A DNA stretch of 64,000 nucleotides from Culex pipiens pallens. Taxonomy: Eukaryota > Arthropoda > Insecta > Diptera > Culicidae. The notes under the pieces were generated by a model that worked only from the letters and a program-made list of their open reading frames with translations, was not told the DNA's origin and ran no database searches. The translations under genes and the position numbers were made by a program. The stretch is taken from assembly GCF_016801865.2 (NCBI RefSeq), contig NC_068939.1, positions 144,026,756 through 144,090,755 on the forward strand, written 5' to 3'. Shown in pieces: positions 1-11,400 of the stretch; position 1 is the stretch's first letter; each line of letters begins with the position of its first letter.

Positions 1-75
1 TCCGACTCCGACTCCAGGTCCCTAAAAAGACCCGACTCCACCGACTCCGGCTCCGACTCCGACTCCGACTCCACA
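1..75. repeat. GACTCC-type hexamer repeat tract
   Basis: The window opens inside a degenerate tandem run of the hexamer GACTCC with interruptions. A related, more diverged run on the same theme (GAGTCG-like words) occurs at about 48845-48930 inside the PIG-B intron. It is probably the edge of a dispersed microsatellite-like repeat; the left boundary lies outside the window. Confidence 0.7.
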
Positions 76-1475
76 GCCCTGCTTCTTACTTTTGCTGACT
101 TTTTGGAGTGATATGTTGCCACTCCTACCCTACTTTTAATTAACCAAATTCAACATTTCCGCACATACTAATCACACGCCTGGACAGGACGTGTGCCCTT
201 CTTATTTCCAAATAAAAATAAACAATATTCAATATTAAATCAATTAAGAAGTGTTGAATGTACGTCCAATTCGTGAAATCATTCGATACAATTTGCCATC
301 ACCGGCTTCGATCGATCCAGATTCCCTTTATAGGAGTTTAACTCCTGAACAGGATAGACAAATACCAGCAGTGCACCCGCCCAGTACAAATTTTATCCTA
401 GTTGACAACTTATCAATCGAACTGAACATAGCTTCGTATAAATGCATTCAAAGGCTGTAATAATGCTACTATCGAACCGAACCCGAAAGCTTCCATCATC
501 AATGGTTCAGCATTCTAAGCCAGCGACAACAATGATCCATCTGCTCAAAAACATTTGTGTTTTGGAAAAATAGGTTTGTGACCTTTTATTAAGACAAACA
601 ATTCAAAAAATCTAATTTCAATACATTGTTCCACAAAAGACCAAAATACCACCACTAACCCTCTAGGAAAAGTCCTGATATTTGATTGTTAAACCTGCCC
701 CGTTCGATGTAATGTTGCAACGATGTTCCCAGAATGTTACCAATAGCTGAGCCTTCCCGTCATGATGCGTCAGCAGCCACCGTGCATATTGGTTCTGAAT
801 GGACCAGATGCGTCACAGTGCAGCTTGTTTTCCTTCAACGCCACCACCACCACCACCACCTGCCATTCCAATCCGAATCCTTGTCAAATGCGACGTCACC
901 TTGGCACCGGGGTATTGAATTCCGTTGCCATAGTCAACCCCTCCTAGATAGAGAGATAGAGAGAGACCTTCCAACAAAAGGTGGCATCTTTCGCGCACAT
1001 ATGACAACAACTATATTTCTCTAATATGCACCACGATGATGTACTATTATGTGGTGTTTGCATTGTACGCAGGGTACTGACACATATTAGTTCTACGAAT
1101 GCATGTTTTTCGCATTCATGTGCAGAATCCATTCAATAGTTTAACAGGGTTAAGCTTCAAGCATTAGATTTTCTACTTTTGCTTAAAGAGCTTACATCTT
1201 TTTATCAATGTTGTACTTGCTACCGCAAAGCTTCACATTCTTACAAACTTGAAAGGAACTTTGACATTTTCATAACGATTAATAAAAAGTTGCTGTATCA
1301 TATTTCACCGTAGATCATCGCTAGAACCACGCGGGGTGATAGATGTAGGGAGCTGCCACCACTTCTGACTCACGACACAAGAGACCGCAGAGGCTGTCAT
1401 TAGATAAATCTATCTGAAAACGCATCCAATACGCATCAGTTAGTGCGGAAAGGTTGCAAAAGTTTTTAAGAGCCA
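76..1475. other. Gene-poor stretch, no recognised feature
   Basis: No exon with recognisable protein similarity was found on either strand. Short open frames exist (for example 251-460 and 734-1024), but they lack family motifs and have low-complexity parts such as a CCA run at 843-868. It is AT-rich, non-coding in appearance. Confidence 0.5.
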
Positions 1476-1597
1476 AGTCACTCCCTAGTAACATTTTTAA
1501 ACTTACTGGTTTTATCATGGTTCTGACAACCCTCATACGACCTAAATAGGCTTTTATGGCCTACTTAAAACCTAAAATGTTACTAGGGACTGTGACT
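1476..1597. mobile_element. Short MITE with inverted ends
   Basis: The stretch begins with AGTCACTCCCTAGTAACATT and ends with the near-perfect reverse complement (AATGTTACTAGGGACTGTGA), giving inverted repeats of about 20 bp around a core of about 75 bp. No coding capacity. This is the architecture of a non-autonomous DNA transposon; the family is not identified. Confidence 0.6.
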
Positions 1598-1984
1598 CAG
1601 TGAGTAACAGCACAGAAATGAGAAGGTCTTTTAAATCTCTTTCAATAATTACAATCAAATATTGAAGTCTGTTTATCTGTGGTATGCAAGCATACTTTTA
1701 ATGAATGATACGAATACTATAATGGCATTTAGGCAGAGCAACAAAAAAGAGAGATTTGTGAAAATACTATTTACTCATTGATGTTACATTTACATCAGCT
1801 GCTTAGCTAAAAATACTTGCAAAAAGATGATAACAAATCAAAGGCTCAAAGTCGAGCTCGCAGTAATATAAATGAATTACCCCAACATTTACCATTAATT
1901 TAACATAGCGGTGACAAGAAGCGTACAAATAGGCGCTTTTAAACTTTAAATGTACAAATTGATTCAATTTGTTACAAGTGCCTT

Positions 1985-2422
1985 TCATGTTTTTATTCTA
2001 GCTTGAAAAAAGAGCAATTTTCCGACGACCTTAAGTGGTTCGTTCGACGAAATTGTACTGAGCAAAAGGGGTAAAGACTGAGTAAACGTTGGACTTGCTA
2101 TATTAAATCCCGTCATTAATCCAGACCAGGGAATCCTTTTCTTTCCTGGCCAAGAAACTTTCAGTAAACCGGGCGACCGGCTGTCTGGGTTATTTTTATC
2201 ACCCCAAATTGTGCCACCCCTAAAATGGACAGCAGGGTCCGTTAAGCTGGTGGAGTGTTTCCTCTTTGGAGCAGTTTCAACTGTTGGTGAGCTAGCCTTG
2301 AAAACAGTGTTGTACGATACTTTAAGCATGACTGTAATAATTGATTTTGAATAAAAACACACTTGAAGATAAAGAGTCGACATGTAAGAAAAGTGACATT
2401 TTCTCAATCTTACTGGTTTCAT
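1985..2422 (-). other. Unidentified 145-codon open frame
   Basis: A continuous minus-strand frame of 145 codons whose second half has a fairly balanced composition (Pro, Ser, Lys, Trp) unlike the surrounding AT-rich DNA. I recognise no domain, signal peptide or membrane segment. It could be a remnant of a transposon protein, an exon of an unseen gene, or chance. No neighbouring exons with compatible splice sites were evident. Confidence 0.15.
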
Positions 2423-2520
2423 CGAAACTCCGTCAATCTACCAACAAACATCAATTAAAGGGTAGCGTAAAAAAGCTTTGTTTTATAGGGCAAAAGAGAC
2501 AATTAACGTATTAGGCAAAT

Positions 2521-2595
2521 CGATGCCACAGTGCTCTCTTGTACTAAGCTTGTCAGGATAACTATCCAGTTAGCATAAAATATCACAGAGGCATC
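2521..2595. mobile_element. 75-bp hairpin MITE, copy 1
   Basis: The element is bounded by CGATGCC and AGGCATC with inverted subterminal words. The reverse complement of 53445-53522 matches it almost base for base (shared inner words include CTCTTGTACTAAGCTTG and TATCCAGTTAGCATAA), so this is a dispersed tiny element present twice in the window in opposite orientations. Confidence 0.65.
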
Positions 2596-3035
2596 AAAAT
2601 GTAGAACAACAACCCATCCAAAAGATGGAAGTTCAACAACAACAAAATCAAAAGAACGCTTGCTGTTAGCCAATAAACTCACCCAGCCTAATGGATGTTT
2701 ACACCCTTTTATTAAGGATAATTGCATTTTTACACCGAAAGTAACACCCTATCGAACTCTTACCGTGAAAAGCTTCCGTGTGCCAGTCCAGATGTTGGTC
2801 GAGCAGAATTTTCCCCCTGGCGATAAAATCAATTACAATTAGCGTGACTGAGATTCAAGCTCGGGCGCTTTTCTTGGAATGCACTGAAAATTAAAAAAAA
2901 AAAACCACTTCAAAAAATTACCTTTGTAAAATTTATTAGTTTTGGGGGATATAATTTTCTCATTTTCATAGATTTTCGCATAATTTACAAACAATAAAAC
3001 GAAAAGTTGGTGAAAATCAAAAAAGCCAAAATTTG

Positions 3036-4877
3036 ACTGCAGCTGAAACTTATAAATGTCCCATATGCATTTTCATAGCTTTTGAGTTATTATTGTAGTT
3101 TGGTTAAATAGTGTGATATTTCAGAAAAGCCTACAACATCACTCTGTTCTAGAAATCAGGAGGAAATCCATAACTAGTGATTTTTCGCGATTTCAAGGAA
3201 GCCGCGTAATTCGTAACATTCGCCCATGGCCGTGAAATTTGGGAAATACTGTGTAATGCCACGAAATTTGAAACATTCAATTGATAGATCGCTACTCAGT
3301 GAATTTAAGATTTATTTTTTAATTAAAACATTTTAAACGATTTTTAATAAGCATTTTAAATGCAGTTTACAAATAAAAAAGTTTCTCATATCAGATCAAC
3401 AATTATTATTTGAAGATATTGTTCATTACAATATTCTACAAAATGCAGATACAAGTGCAGATAGTTTTTTAATCCGCAAAATTCCAAAAAGATTTTAAAA
3501 GAACATTACTCAACACTTTCTTTTGCATTCAAATATTTTGAATATAAATTATGTGTTTTAATTCATTTGTTTAGTAAAATAATACATATTGAAACCATAT
3601 GTATTAATCATTTTGCAATGTATTATATTTTTTCTTGCATTAGGCCAATGCAAATATTTAAAAAAGTTTTTGTCCCTCGGCCCTGGCCGAGGTCAAAGGG
3701 GGGGGGGGGGGGGGGGGGGGTTGCAAAAAAAATAAAAAAAATATAAAAAATTTAATAACAAGCCATAGTCATCACATTTAAATGAAAAAAGTGTTTTAAC
3801 CCTTTCGAGCCTGATGGGTCATATATGACCCAAATATCAAAATTTTCAAAATTAGCCTATAATTTTCGTATGGTCATAACAATCATCATCATTGACCAAA
3901 AAAATATTTTTTTGAAAATTCAGGCCTGAATGGGTTAAAATGCATTTTACACTAGTTCAGTTGTTTTGCAATCTCTAGTTTTCAAAAAATCTAAGATCTG
4001 ACAAAAATAAAAATTGTATCGAAAAAAAAGATTTTGCATCGAAAATTTTCAAAAAAAAATTAAGATTTTTTAATAAACCCAAACATGCTAAAAATTATTT
4101 TAAACGCAGAAGAATGTCTTTTAATTTGATTTCAGCTGGTTGCACTTCAATTTTCATTGAATTTTTGAAGTTTATTGTAAAAATATTTTTTTGCCCCCTG
4201 ATTTTTCGGGCCAATTTTGAAGGGGGGGGGGGTGACAAAAACTCTTAAAAATATTTGTACCAGCCTTATCAATAAATGTAAAAACTGCCTATTGATGAAA
4301 TTAAGGAAAACAAAAAAAAAATCTTTATTGCACTTATTTTAATGATTCTAGTTTTCATGAATTACAGGTTCAGGACGTGAAGGTATATAAGCAAATTAAT
4401 TTTATAAAATCTCAATAAAATTAAAACAGCTGAATCATAAATTCTTGAACCTTATAATATAATATATAACCCCGAGTAGGCCGCGGGTAATCGGCTCTCC
4501 TCCCACTATCATTTACAGACAAGATCCTCTGTAATTATTAAGTCAAATGTAATTACAAAAGCCGACTCGGTCCTAACCGAAAAGGACCTAATAAAAATAA
4601 TTTTATGAAAAAAAAACTTTGAAGACACTTTTCTGTTAATAATTTTGCTAAAAGTATACATTTTAACGTTTATTTTTAGCAAGTTTTTGAGTACCGTGAA
4701 GTTGCCGTGAAATTTAAATGTTTTGTAATTGGCATGCCGCGAAATTTCGATTTTGTTGCCATGAAAAATCACTAGCCCTACACATAACCTTATGTGTAGG
4801 ACAAACTTCAAATGCGGTTTTCTCAGCTTACATTTTTGTTTGCATATGGGACATTTATGCGAACATGGGCAGTTACA
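3036..4877. mobile_element. TIR DNA element (about 1.8 kb), MITE-related
   Basis: The left end carries ATAAATGTCCCATATGCAT and the right end carries the inverse (GCATATGGGACATTTATGCG). The same termini flank a 255-bp copy at 39247-39501. The interior contains long homopolymers (poly-G at about 3697-3720 and 4221-4231), AT-rich filler and the word GTTCTAGAAATCAGGAGGAA near the left end, also found at 31920 and 39367. No transposase is readable, so it is non-autonomous or decayed. Confidence 0.6.
3697..3720. repeat. Long poly-G run
   Basis: An uninterrupted homopolymer of about 24 G residues inside a decayed transposon, followed by an A-rich tract. A second run of about 11 G lies at 4221-4231. 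Homopolymers this long are unstable in replication and in sequencing, so the exact length should be treated as uncertain. Confidence 0.8.
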
Positions 4878-5246
4878 GAAAAGAACTACAAAACTTTTTA
4901 ATTGCAATTCTAATTTTACACTAAAAAGAAGGTCAAAATGGCTTTGATATCTGATAAAAAAAATCAGAGGACAGAAGGAAATTACACGAAAATAACAATT
5001 TTTGAAAACACTCGGCAAAACACCACGATTTTGTATCATTCATTTCGACATGTACCCACATTTAACATTGCAGAGTGGTCCAGATCGCGGAATTAAGTGG
5101 CAATGGATTTTCCGAAAAATGGTGACGTTCTGAATCAATGGTGTCTTCAGTCGCGTTTTGCCTTCCTTACTGAGGAATGGCTATAAAATCACTCGAAAAT
5201 TGAACTTCCTAAATACAACTCTTAGATATACCTACCTTCACGTATA

Positions 5247-7598
5247 GGGGAGAGTGGGGAGACTTGATCCCCGGGGACACTTGATCCCAAGCCTGTATCT
5301 CGTCAGCATGTGGGTAAAACAATTAGCTTTGTTCTAGAAAGTTGTGCGAAATTGACTAAAACTCATGGTAGAAAACAAAGAAAAAAAATTAAAAAATGTT
5401 TAAATTTAGTTACACACATTTTTCTAAGAAGTGCTGCAAAAAACTTCCAAGAGATCTTTTTTCTTTGTTTTGATAAGTATAGAAAACACTTAAGAGGCAG
5501 TATTTGTAGATTCTGCTCGGTTTGTTCTAGAGGTCGTATCGAGGTGCTCCGATTTGGATGAAACTTTCAGGGTTTGTTTGTCTATACATGAGATGAACTC
5601 ATGCCAAATATGAGCCCTCTACGACAAAGGGAAGTGGGGTAAAACGGGCATTGAAGTTTGAGGTCCAAAAAACATGAAAAATCTTAAAATTGCTCGCATT
5701 TCCGTAAAACTTCATCAATTCCAACTCTCTTAGATGCATTCGAATGGTCTTTTGAAGCCCTTCAAAATGTGCTATAGACATTCAGGATTGGTTTGACTTT
5801 TTCTCATAGGTTTTGCAAATTACTGTTAAAAATGGATTTTTTTAAAACCTTAATAACTTTTTCCAACAGCTTCCAACACCCATACTCCCATAGGTCAAAA
5901 GTTAGGGAATTTCATGGACTATAAGCCTACGGTACTAACTTTTTGGCCAATCGCAGTTTTTCTCATAGTTTTACGCTTTTTCTAGAACAAACATTTTACA
6001 ACGTTAGTTTTTGCCCTGTAGACCGAGAAGACGGCACTTTTTGGTCTCAATTTTGTCATATTCGGAATCCTCGGATAATTTCACGTAAGTTAGAAGTATT
6101 GGAGTTGTAATATTTCTTTAAAAAATAATTAAATAAAACATATTTGAAAAAAGAAAAAGATCATATTAACCATATGACCAATACGTCAAATGCTGTATCA
6201 AGTAGGCGAAAACCTGTTTTACCCCCAATCCAACAAATTGTTAAAAAATATTTTAATTCATTCTAAACGGCAATTTTTCCAATCAAATTTACAACTCCAA
6301 TACTTCTAACTTACGTGAAATTGTCCGAGGATTCCGAATATGACAAAATTGAGACCAAAAAATGCCGCTATGGCGGCCTACAGGGCAAAAACTAACGTTG
6401 TAAAATGTTTGTTCTAGAAAAATCGTCAAACTATGAGAAAAACTGCGATTGGCCAAAAAGTTAATACCGTAGGCTTATAGTCCATGAAATTCCCTAACTT
6501 TTGACCTATGGGAGTATGGGTGTTGGAGGCTGTTGGGAAAAGTTATTAAGGTTTTAAAAAAATCCATTTTTAACAGTAATTTGCAAAAGCTATGAGAAAA
6601 AGTCAAACCAATCCTGGATGTCTATAGCACATTTTGAAGGGCTTCAAAAGACCATTCGAATGCATCTAAGAGAGTTGGAATTGATGAAGTTTTACGGAAA
6701 TGCGAGCAATTTTAAGATTTTTCATGTTTTTTGGACCTCAAACTTCAATGCCCGTTTTACCCCACTTCCCTTTGTCGTAGAGGGCTCATATTTGGCATGA
6801 GTTCATCTCATGTATAGACAAACAAACCCTGAAAGTTTCATCCAAATCGGAGCACCTCGATACGACCTGTTTCACATCGGTGAAAAACTCGCTCTTAAAA
6901 ATTATTCAAAAAAATATTTTTTATACATGAATTGTTTGATAAACATATCAACTCCAAAACCCTTACGCATTTGACTTTAAATTTATCGTCATACTATTTT
7001 TACAATCAATTGTTTAAAAAAGTGCGTTTAGTGAGACTTGATCCCTGAATTTTTACAGTCACTGGAATCAGCCTCAAGATTAAATAATTGGGCTGGGTTT
7101 TCGTACATAGTTTTCTTTAGTATAGTTTTATATAACTTACTGCAAATTGAACCATTTTTCAAAAGTTTTGTAAACAAAAATTACCATCTTTTGTAAACAT
7201 GCTCAATTTTGGTCTAAAAAAGAAAATTTTATGTTTTTAAATATTTTGCATGCTAAACTTGTTATATTTTGAACACAAACGTACAGGTTTAATGTGAAAT
7301 TGCTGTAACTTATAGAAAATTAAAAGTTTGGATGAATAAGAAACATTTTGCTTAAGATTTCTTCAAAATGTTGAAAGGGGGATCAAGTTACCCCCAACAT
7401 TTTGAAAATGCCGGTTTAAAATATTTTTTTAAAACGCTTGGCATGATTCGAAGAGTTTATCTGATTAAATACCCTTATCAGCCAAACATAGTTGAATGTT
7501 TAAGCTTTCAATTCATGCAAAAAGATCATAGTTTTGTGAGAAATTGACAGAATTATGCGCGACACAAAAAAAGGGGATCAAGTCTCCCCACTCTCCCC
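5247..7598. mobile_element. TA-inserting TIR element, copy 1 (2.35 kb)
   Basis: The left terminus GGGGAGAGTGGGGAGACTTG and the right terminus CAAGTCTCCCCACTCTCCCC are perfect inverses, and each is flanked by TA. TA is the expected target-site duplication because the disrupted host repeat has a single TA at that place. A second, 1.9-kb copy lies at 11668-13560. No transposase is readable. TA duplication is typical of Tc1/mariner and related superfamilies, but the family is not established here. Confidence 0.8.
5494..6894. mobile_element. 1.4-kb palindromic element with TTAA flanks
   Basis: A near-perfect palindrome (arms about 5531-6111 and 6289-6868, spacer about 177 bp) sits inside the TA element. 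It is bordered on both sides by TTAA (5490-5493 and 6895-6898). The second copy of the host element reads through this point (12844-12866) without the palindrome, giving an empty site apart from one base. TTAA duplication is the hallmark of piggyBac-type insertion, so a non-autonomous piggyBac-like element is inferred; terminal repeats are weak. Confidence 0.6.
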
Positions 7599-7912
7599 TA
7601 CATATCGACTCAGAATCATTTTCTGATTTTCTTTCCACACGCATCTCTCAAAACTGGCTGATACGATTCTGGCCGGCTTTGCCTTTTTATGACCGCTTTG
7701 GGGTCCAATAAGACCCTGTTCAAAATTATCAAGTTTTTTTTATTCATAAATGTATTTTTATCAGGTCCTTTTCGGTGCTGGAACCTGGTTTGGACCGAGT
7801 CGACTCAATAAGCTGAAGGCCGTAAACAATGTAAACCTGGATTAGCACAACTTAAAAGTTAAATCACTTTATAAATGTGAGGAAGGCACCGACCACCGAA
7901 TGGTGGATTGAG

Positions 7913-8431
7913 TTTTTTTTTATTGAAAGGGGCAAGTTTTAGTTTGGTTGAAAGTTAGGTTGGTTCACGATTAAGGTGGTTTTGAAAATCAAACTTTATA
8001 GAAATATTTTTAGGATTTCTCTTCTTTAAAACTAATTTCTTATTTAACATCTGATAATAAATTATAAATTTTTACGACATTTTCTAAAAATAACCGACGG
8101 CACTTAAAAGATCACAAAATCCGTCCTCAAGATACAGATTTTTTTTACTATTTTCATAGCTTTTTATTGCATGGAAATTTGCCTAAAAGTTGTATGAAAA
8201 TTTCAGCAATGCAATTTTCGATAAAAATCAAATAAAAAAACATTTTGGAAATTGTTGTGTAAGCTTTAATAAGATAAAAATCTAGTATTGAAAAAAAAGC
8301 CTGAAAAAGTAGTGTTAATTTCCGTGTTCTTTCACCATAACACAAACATTGCAGTGGAAACCCCGCCACTGATTTCAATTATGTTCACCTTGCACCCGAT
8401 GACCTCATTCCGGCGAGCAAGCTGCGTCAGC
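7913..8431. other. Upstream region of receptor A
   Basis: AT-rich non-coding DNA between a transposon fragment and the first receptor gene. It would contain the promoter of receptor A; I saw no convincing TATA box or initiator and no resemblance to the conserved block found upstream of receptors B and C. Confidence 0.4.
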
Positions 8432-11400
8432 ATGGTCGCGTCGGACAAAGCGCTGAAGGAGCAACCTCCGGTGGAAAACTTCCCGTGGTCATTGCACGAC
8501 ACCTACCACGAAGCCGTTCGTCCGTGTAATTATTGCGCTAGTCGTGGGAGGGAGTGCTGTAAGCTAATTATGCAAATACATTTTGATAAATCATTTTGCA
8601 GTTCTCATCATCGGACAAATATTCGGAATGTTTCCGGTAACGGGAATTTTCAACCGCAATCCGTGCAAGGTTCATCTGGAATGGATTTCGGTGCGCGTAG
8701 TGTTGAATCTGGTGATCTTTGGGGCCGCTCTGGTCAACGCCGTTGCTGAATTTCTGCGGTTACGGCAGGTTGGCGCGAATGCCAAGAATATAAACGGGTT
8801 GGTGTTCTACATTGACTGTGGTACCATAAGTGTCCTGTTTTTGAAAATGGCGACCAGCTGGAACCAGGTTGCCGTCAAGTGGGCCCATGTGGAGAGGATT
8901 TTCCTCGAAGAGACGTATCGGGTGGAGTCCTGGTGGACGATGAAGCGGAAGATTCGAATAGTTGCCGGAATGTTGCTGCTCGGTGCCGTTGGTAGGATTG
9001 CGAAATGGAATTATGTGGTTGTAAATTAACTGCGTTATTGGATTCTAGCCGAACATTTGCTATCAATCGTCAATTTAGCAAACGACCACCGTTTTGAGGC
9101 AATCAATTGCGGTTGGCAACATAACATTACGGATGCATTTCGCCACTTTGCTTTGCGGAAATTTTCCAATATTTATATACATTTCCCATACAGTACAGCA
9201 TCTGCTGTTTTCTTTTTGGTAACGTGACATTGATGTTCATGGCACCGCAAAACTATGCAACTTATTACGTTCTTTTTCTCAGTATGTTTCCTTCGCCTTA
9301 ACGCTCTCCTGGAATTACATGGACATTTTCATCATCCTGCTCAGCGTGGCAATTGCGTCTCGGTTCAACCAGATCAACGCGTACCTGGAAACGCTGGCCG
9401 CCGGAGGAGTCCTGGTCCCGAACGAACCTTTCTGGATCCGCGTCCGGATCCATTACGTGGCCCTTTGCGAGCTGCTCGCCAAGGTCGACCGGACCATGTC
9501 CTGGCTCATGCTGGTGTCTTGCGCCACCAATTTGTACTTTATCTGCCTGCAAACACTGAACGTGATTTCACAGTACGGCAGAGCACAACACACCCCTTAA
9601 TATGAATATATTAAAAAACATTTCTAACTTTGCCAGGAAGCATCCCCACGTGATGAACGACTTGTACTACGGCTACTCGCTGTTTTTCCTCATCGTCAGA
9701 ACGGTTACGATGTTCCTGTGTGCGGCCCGCATCCACGAGGCCGCCAAGAAGCCGCTGGATATCGTGTCCAAAATTCCCAACACTGGCTGGTGCGTTGAGG
9801 TAAGCGACCGAGTTGGCGAGTTTGATTTGATTTTCCGCGCAAACTGTGATATGATTGAGAGGTTGGTAACTCGACGTTATTGTATTTCGCTGATCTGCGA
9901 ACTAACATTTTGATTTTGTTACTGTGGGAACTAGTCCTCGGACGTCGCTAAACTATCTTTATTTTTTGTTCCGGAAAATACATTGATTTTTGGACGACGC
10001 GCTCCGTGTGTTCATTTGCCGAAAAAATAGGAAACAATATTAACACGATGAAAAAATTATTGTAAAAATTTGTGCATTATTGATCATTGTGAAAGTAATA
10101 ATGAGTTGTTCGTGATCTGAGCAAAGATATTGGTTTAGGCAGCGAATGTTTCCAGAAGCGATTTTTTTCAACTTTACTACTGTGGCCGTGAGGTTACGGG
10201 TTTCGCTTTGTAAGCGGAAGGTGATGGGTTGGGCTCCTGTCTGGCTCGGAAAAGCCAGATCCCTTCAAAGAGTAAAGAGAGAGGAAAGACTCAAATCGAA
10301 AGAGTAGCATCGTCAAGGAATTTGTTGAGGACTTTCCAATTACATTATATTTTATTATTATAAGTTATATTTTTATTATAATTTTTATATGACCGCACAC
10401 TAGACACACCCTACAAAACACCAATGCAATGATAAATCGGAGCGTTTGGTACGGTATGTCCACGCATCCTTCCTCCCCTGTAGATTCTTTGAAATGTGAT
10501 CCGTTCTCAGAATCCTCTCTGCGGTAAACACAACGTAGTAGGGCTGGCCGCTTTAATTTTTGTAATACATTTTCGGGTGTTCTCGAATGTACTGCAATTA
10601 TTAATAATGACAAGAAAAGTACTTGGGGCGTAATCTAATCACAAGACTTTCCAGCATGCTTTCATCGGACTGGCTGCGTTTGTGTTAGATTAGATTAGAT
10701 TAGAAAATACATTGATTTTTGGACTGTATTTAAAAAGAACCCAAAGGCCATAATGAGTTACATTCATACGTTCACTGTTTGAAATGGGTTAAATAGTAAA
10801 ATTTGGCTCTTTTGAATTATAAGCCGAGTTTTTGCCTTTTTATAATTTGCTCCAAAGATTTGAGTACATTTTTTGACGTTAGAAATAGTCTCAAAAGTCT
10901 GTACTATACCCAAGATTGAAAAGTAAAATAACATCAAATTGAAAATACTCGGAAAAAATCATCGTTGGTCATTGATTTTTTGTTCATAGTACTAGCTCAG
11001 ATAATACCGGTCCGATAAACAAGATTACAAAATTGTATTTTATGCAACAAGTTATCATACAACTTCTAAAAAGTTCAACTTTCCAGCACCCATTTCTGCG
11101 CTCAAAAGTTCAACTTTTCATCTCTTGTATCGAAAGGTAGTACATTTCAATTCTGTATTTTTTAGTTAAGAAAACTAGACCGTTTCGTCACTCGAGAATG
11201 ATAGGAAAAGTAAGTGTTGTTTCGAGACGGAATTGCAAAAAGCATGTTTTGTCGAATTTCTCAACTGACCTACTTCAGATATAGACATGTATAGACACTA
11301 TTCTTCCAATGCCAAATTTAACTTTAGAATTTTTTCTCACCTTTTTAGGAAAATAAGAGCAAAAATATATTTCCTAAAATTAAACATTTTTATTGAATTA

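Larger units (their letters stand above)
5155..7912. mobile_element. Half of a fold-back element, split by a later insertion
   Basis: Positions 5155-5244 (with GGCTATAAAATCACTCGAAA) and 7601-7912 (ending GAGGAAGGCACCGACCACCG, then GGTGGATTGAG) together match one half of the complete fold-back element at 16797-18982. The two parts are separated by a TA-flanked element at 5247-7598. Comparison with the uninterrupted word CTTCACGTATACCTATCGAC near 18000 shows the insertion site directly. Confidence 0.75.

Noticed and set aside
734..1024. A gene with a poly-histidine run
   Set aside because: The His run is a frame of a CCA microsatellite; no other coding evidence.
4509..5039. A 176-residue minus-strand open frame as a gene
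   Set aside because: Composition is Phe/Lys/Ile-rich as expected from AT-rich repeat DNA, it crosses the right end of a TIR element, and no domain is visible.
5599..6800. Two identical 60-residue open frames facing each other (5599-5781 minus, 6618-6800 plus)
   Set aside because: They are the same sequence read from the two arms of the TTAA palindrome; no protein family is recognisable, so they are by-products of the inverted repeat.
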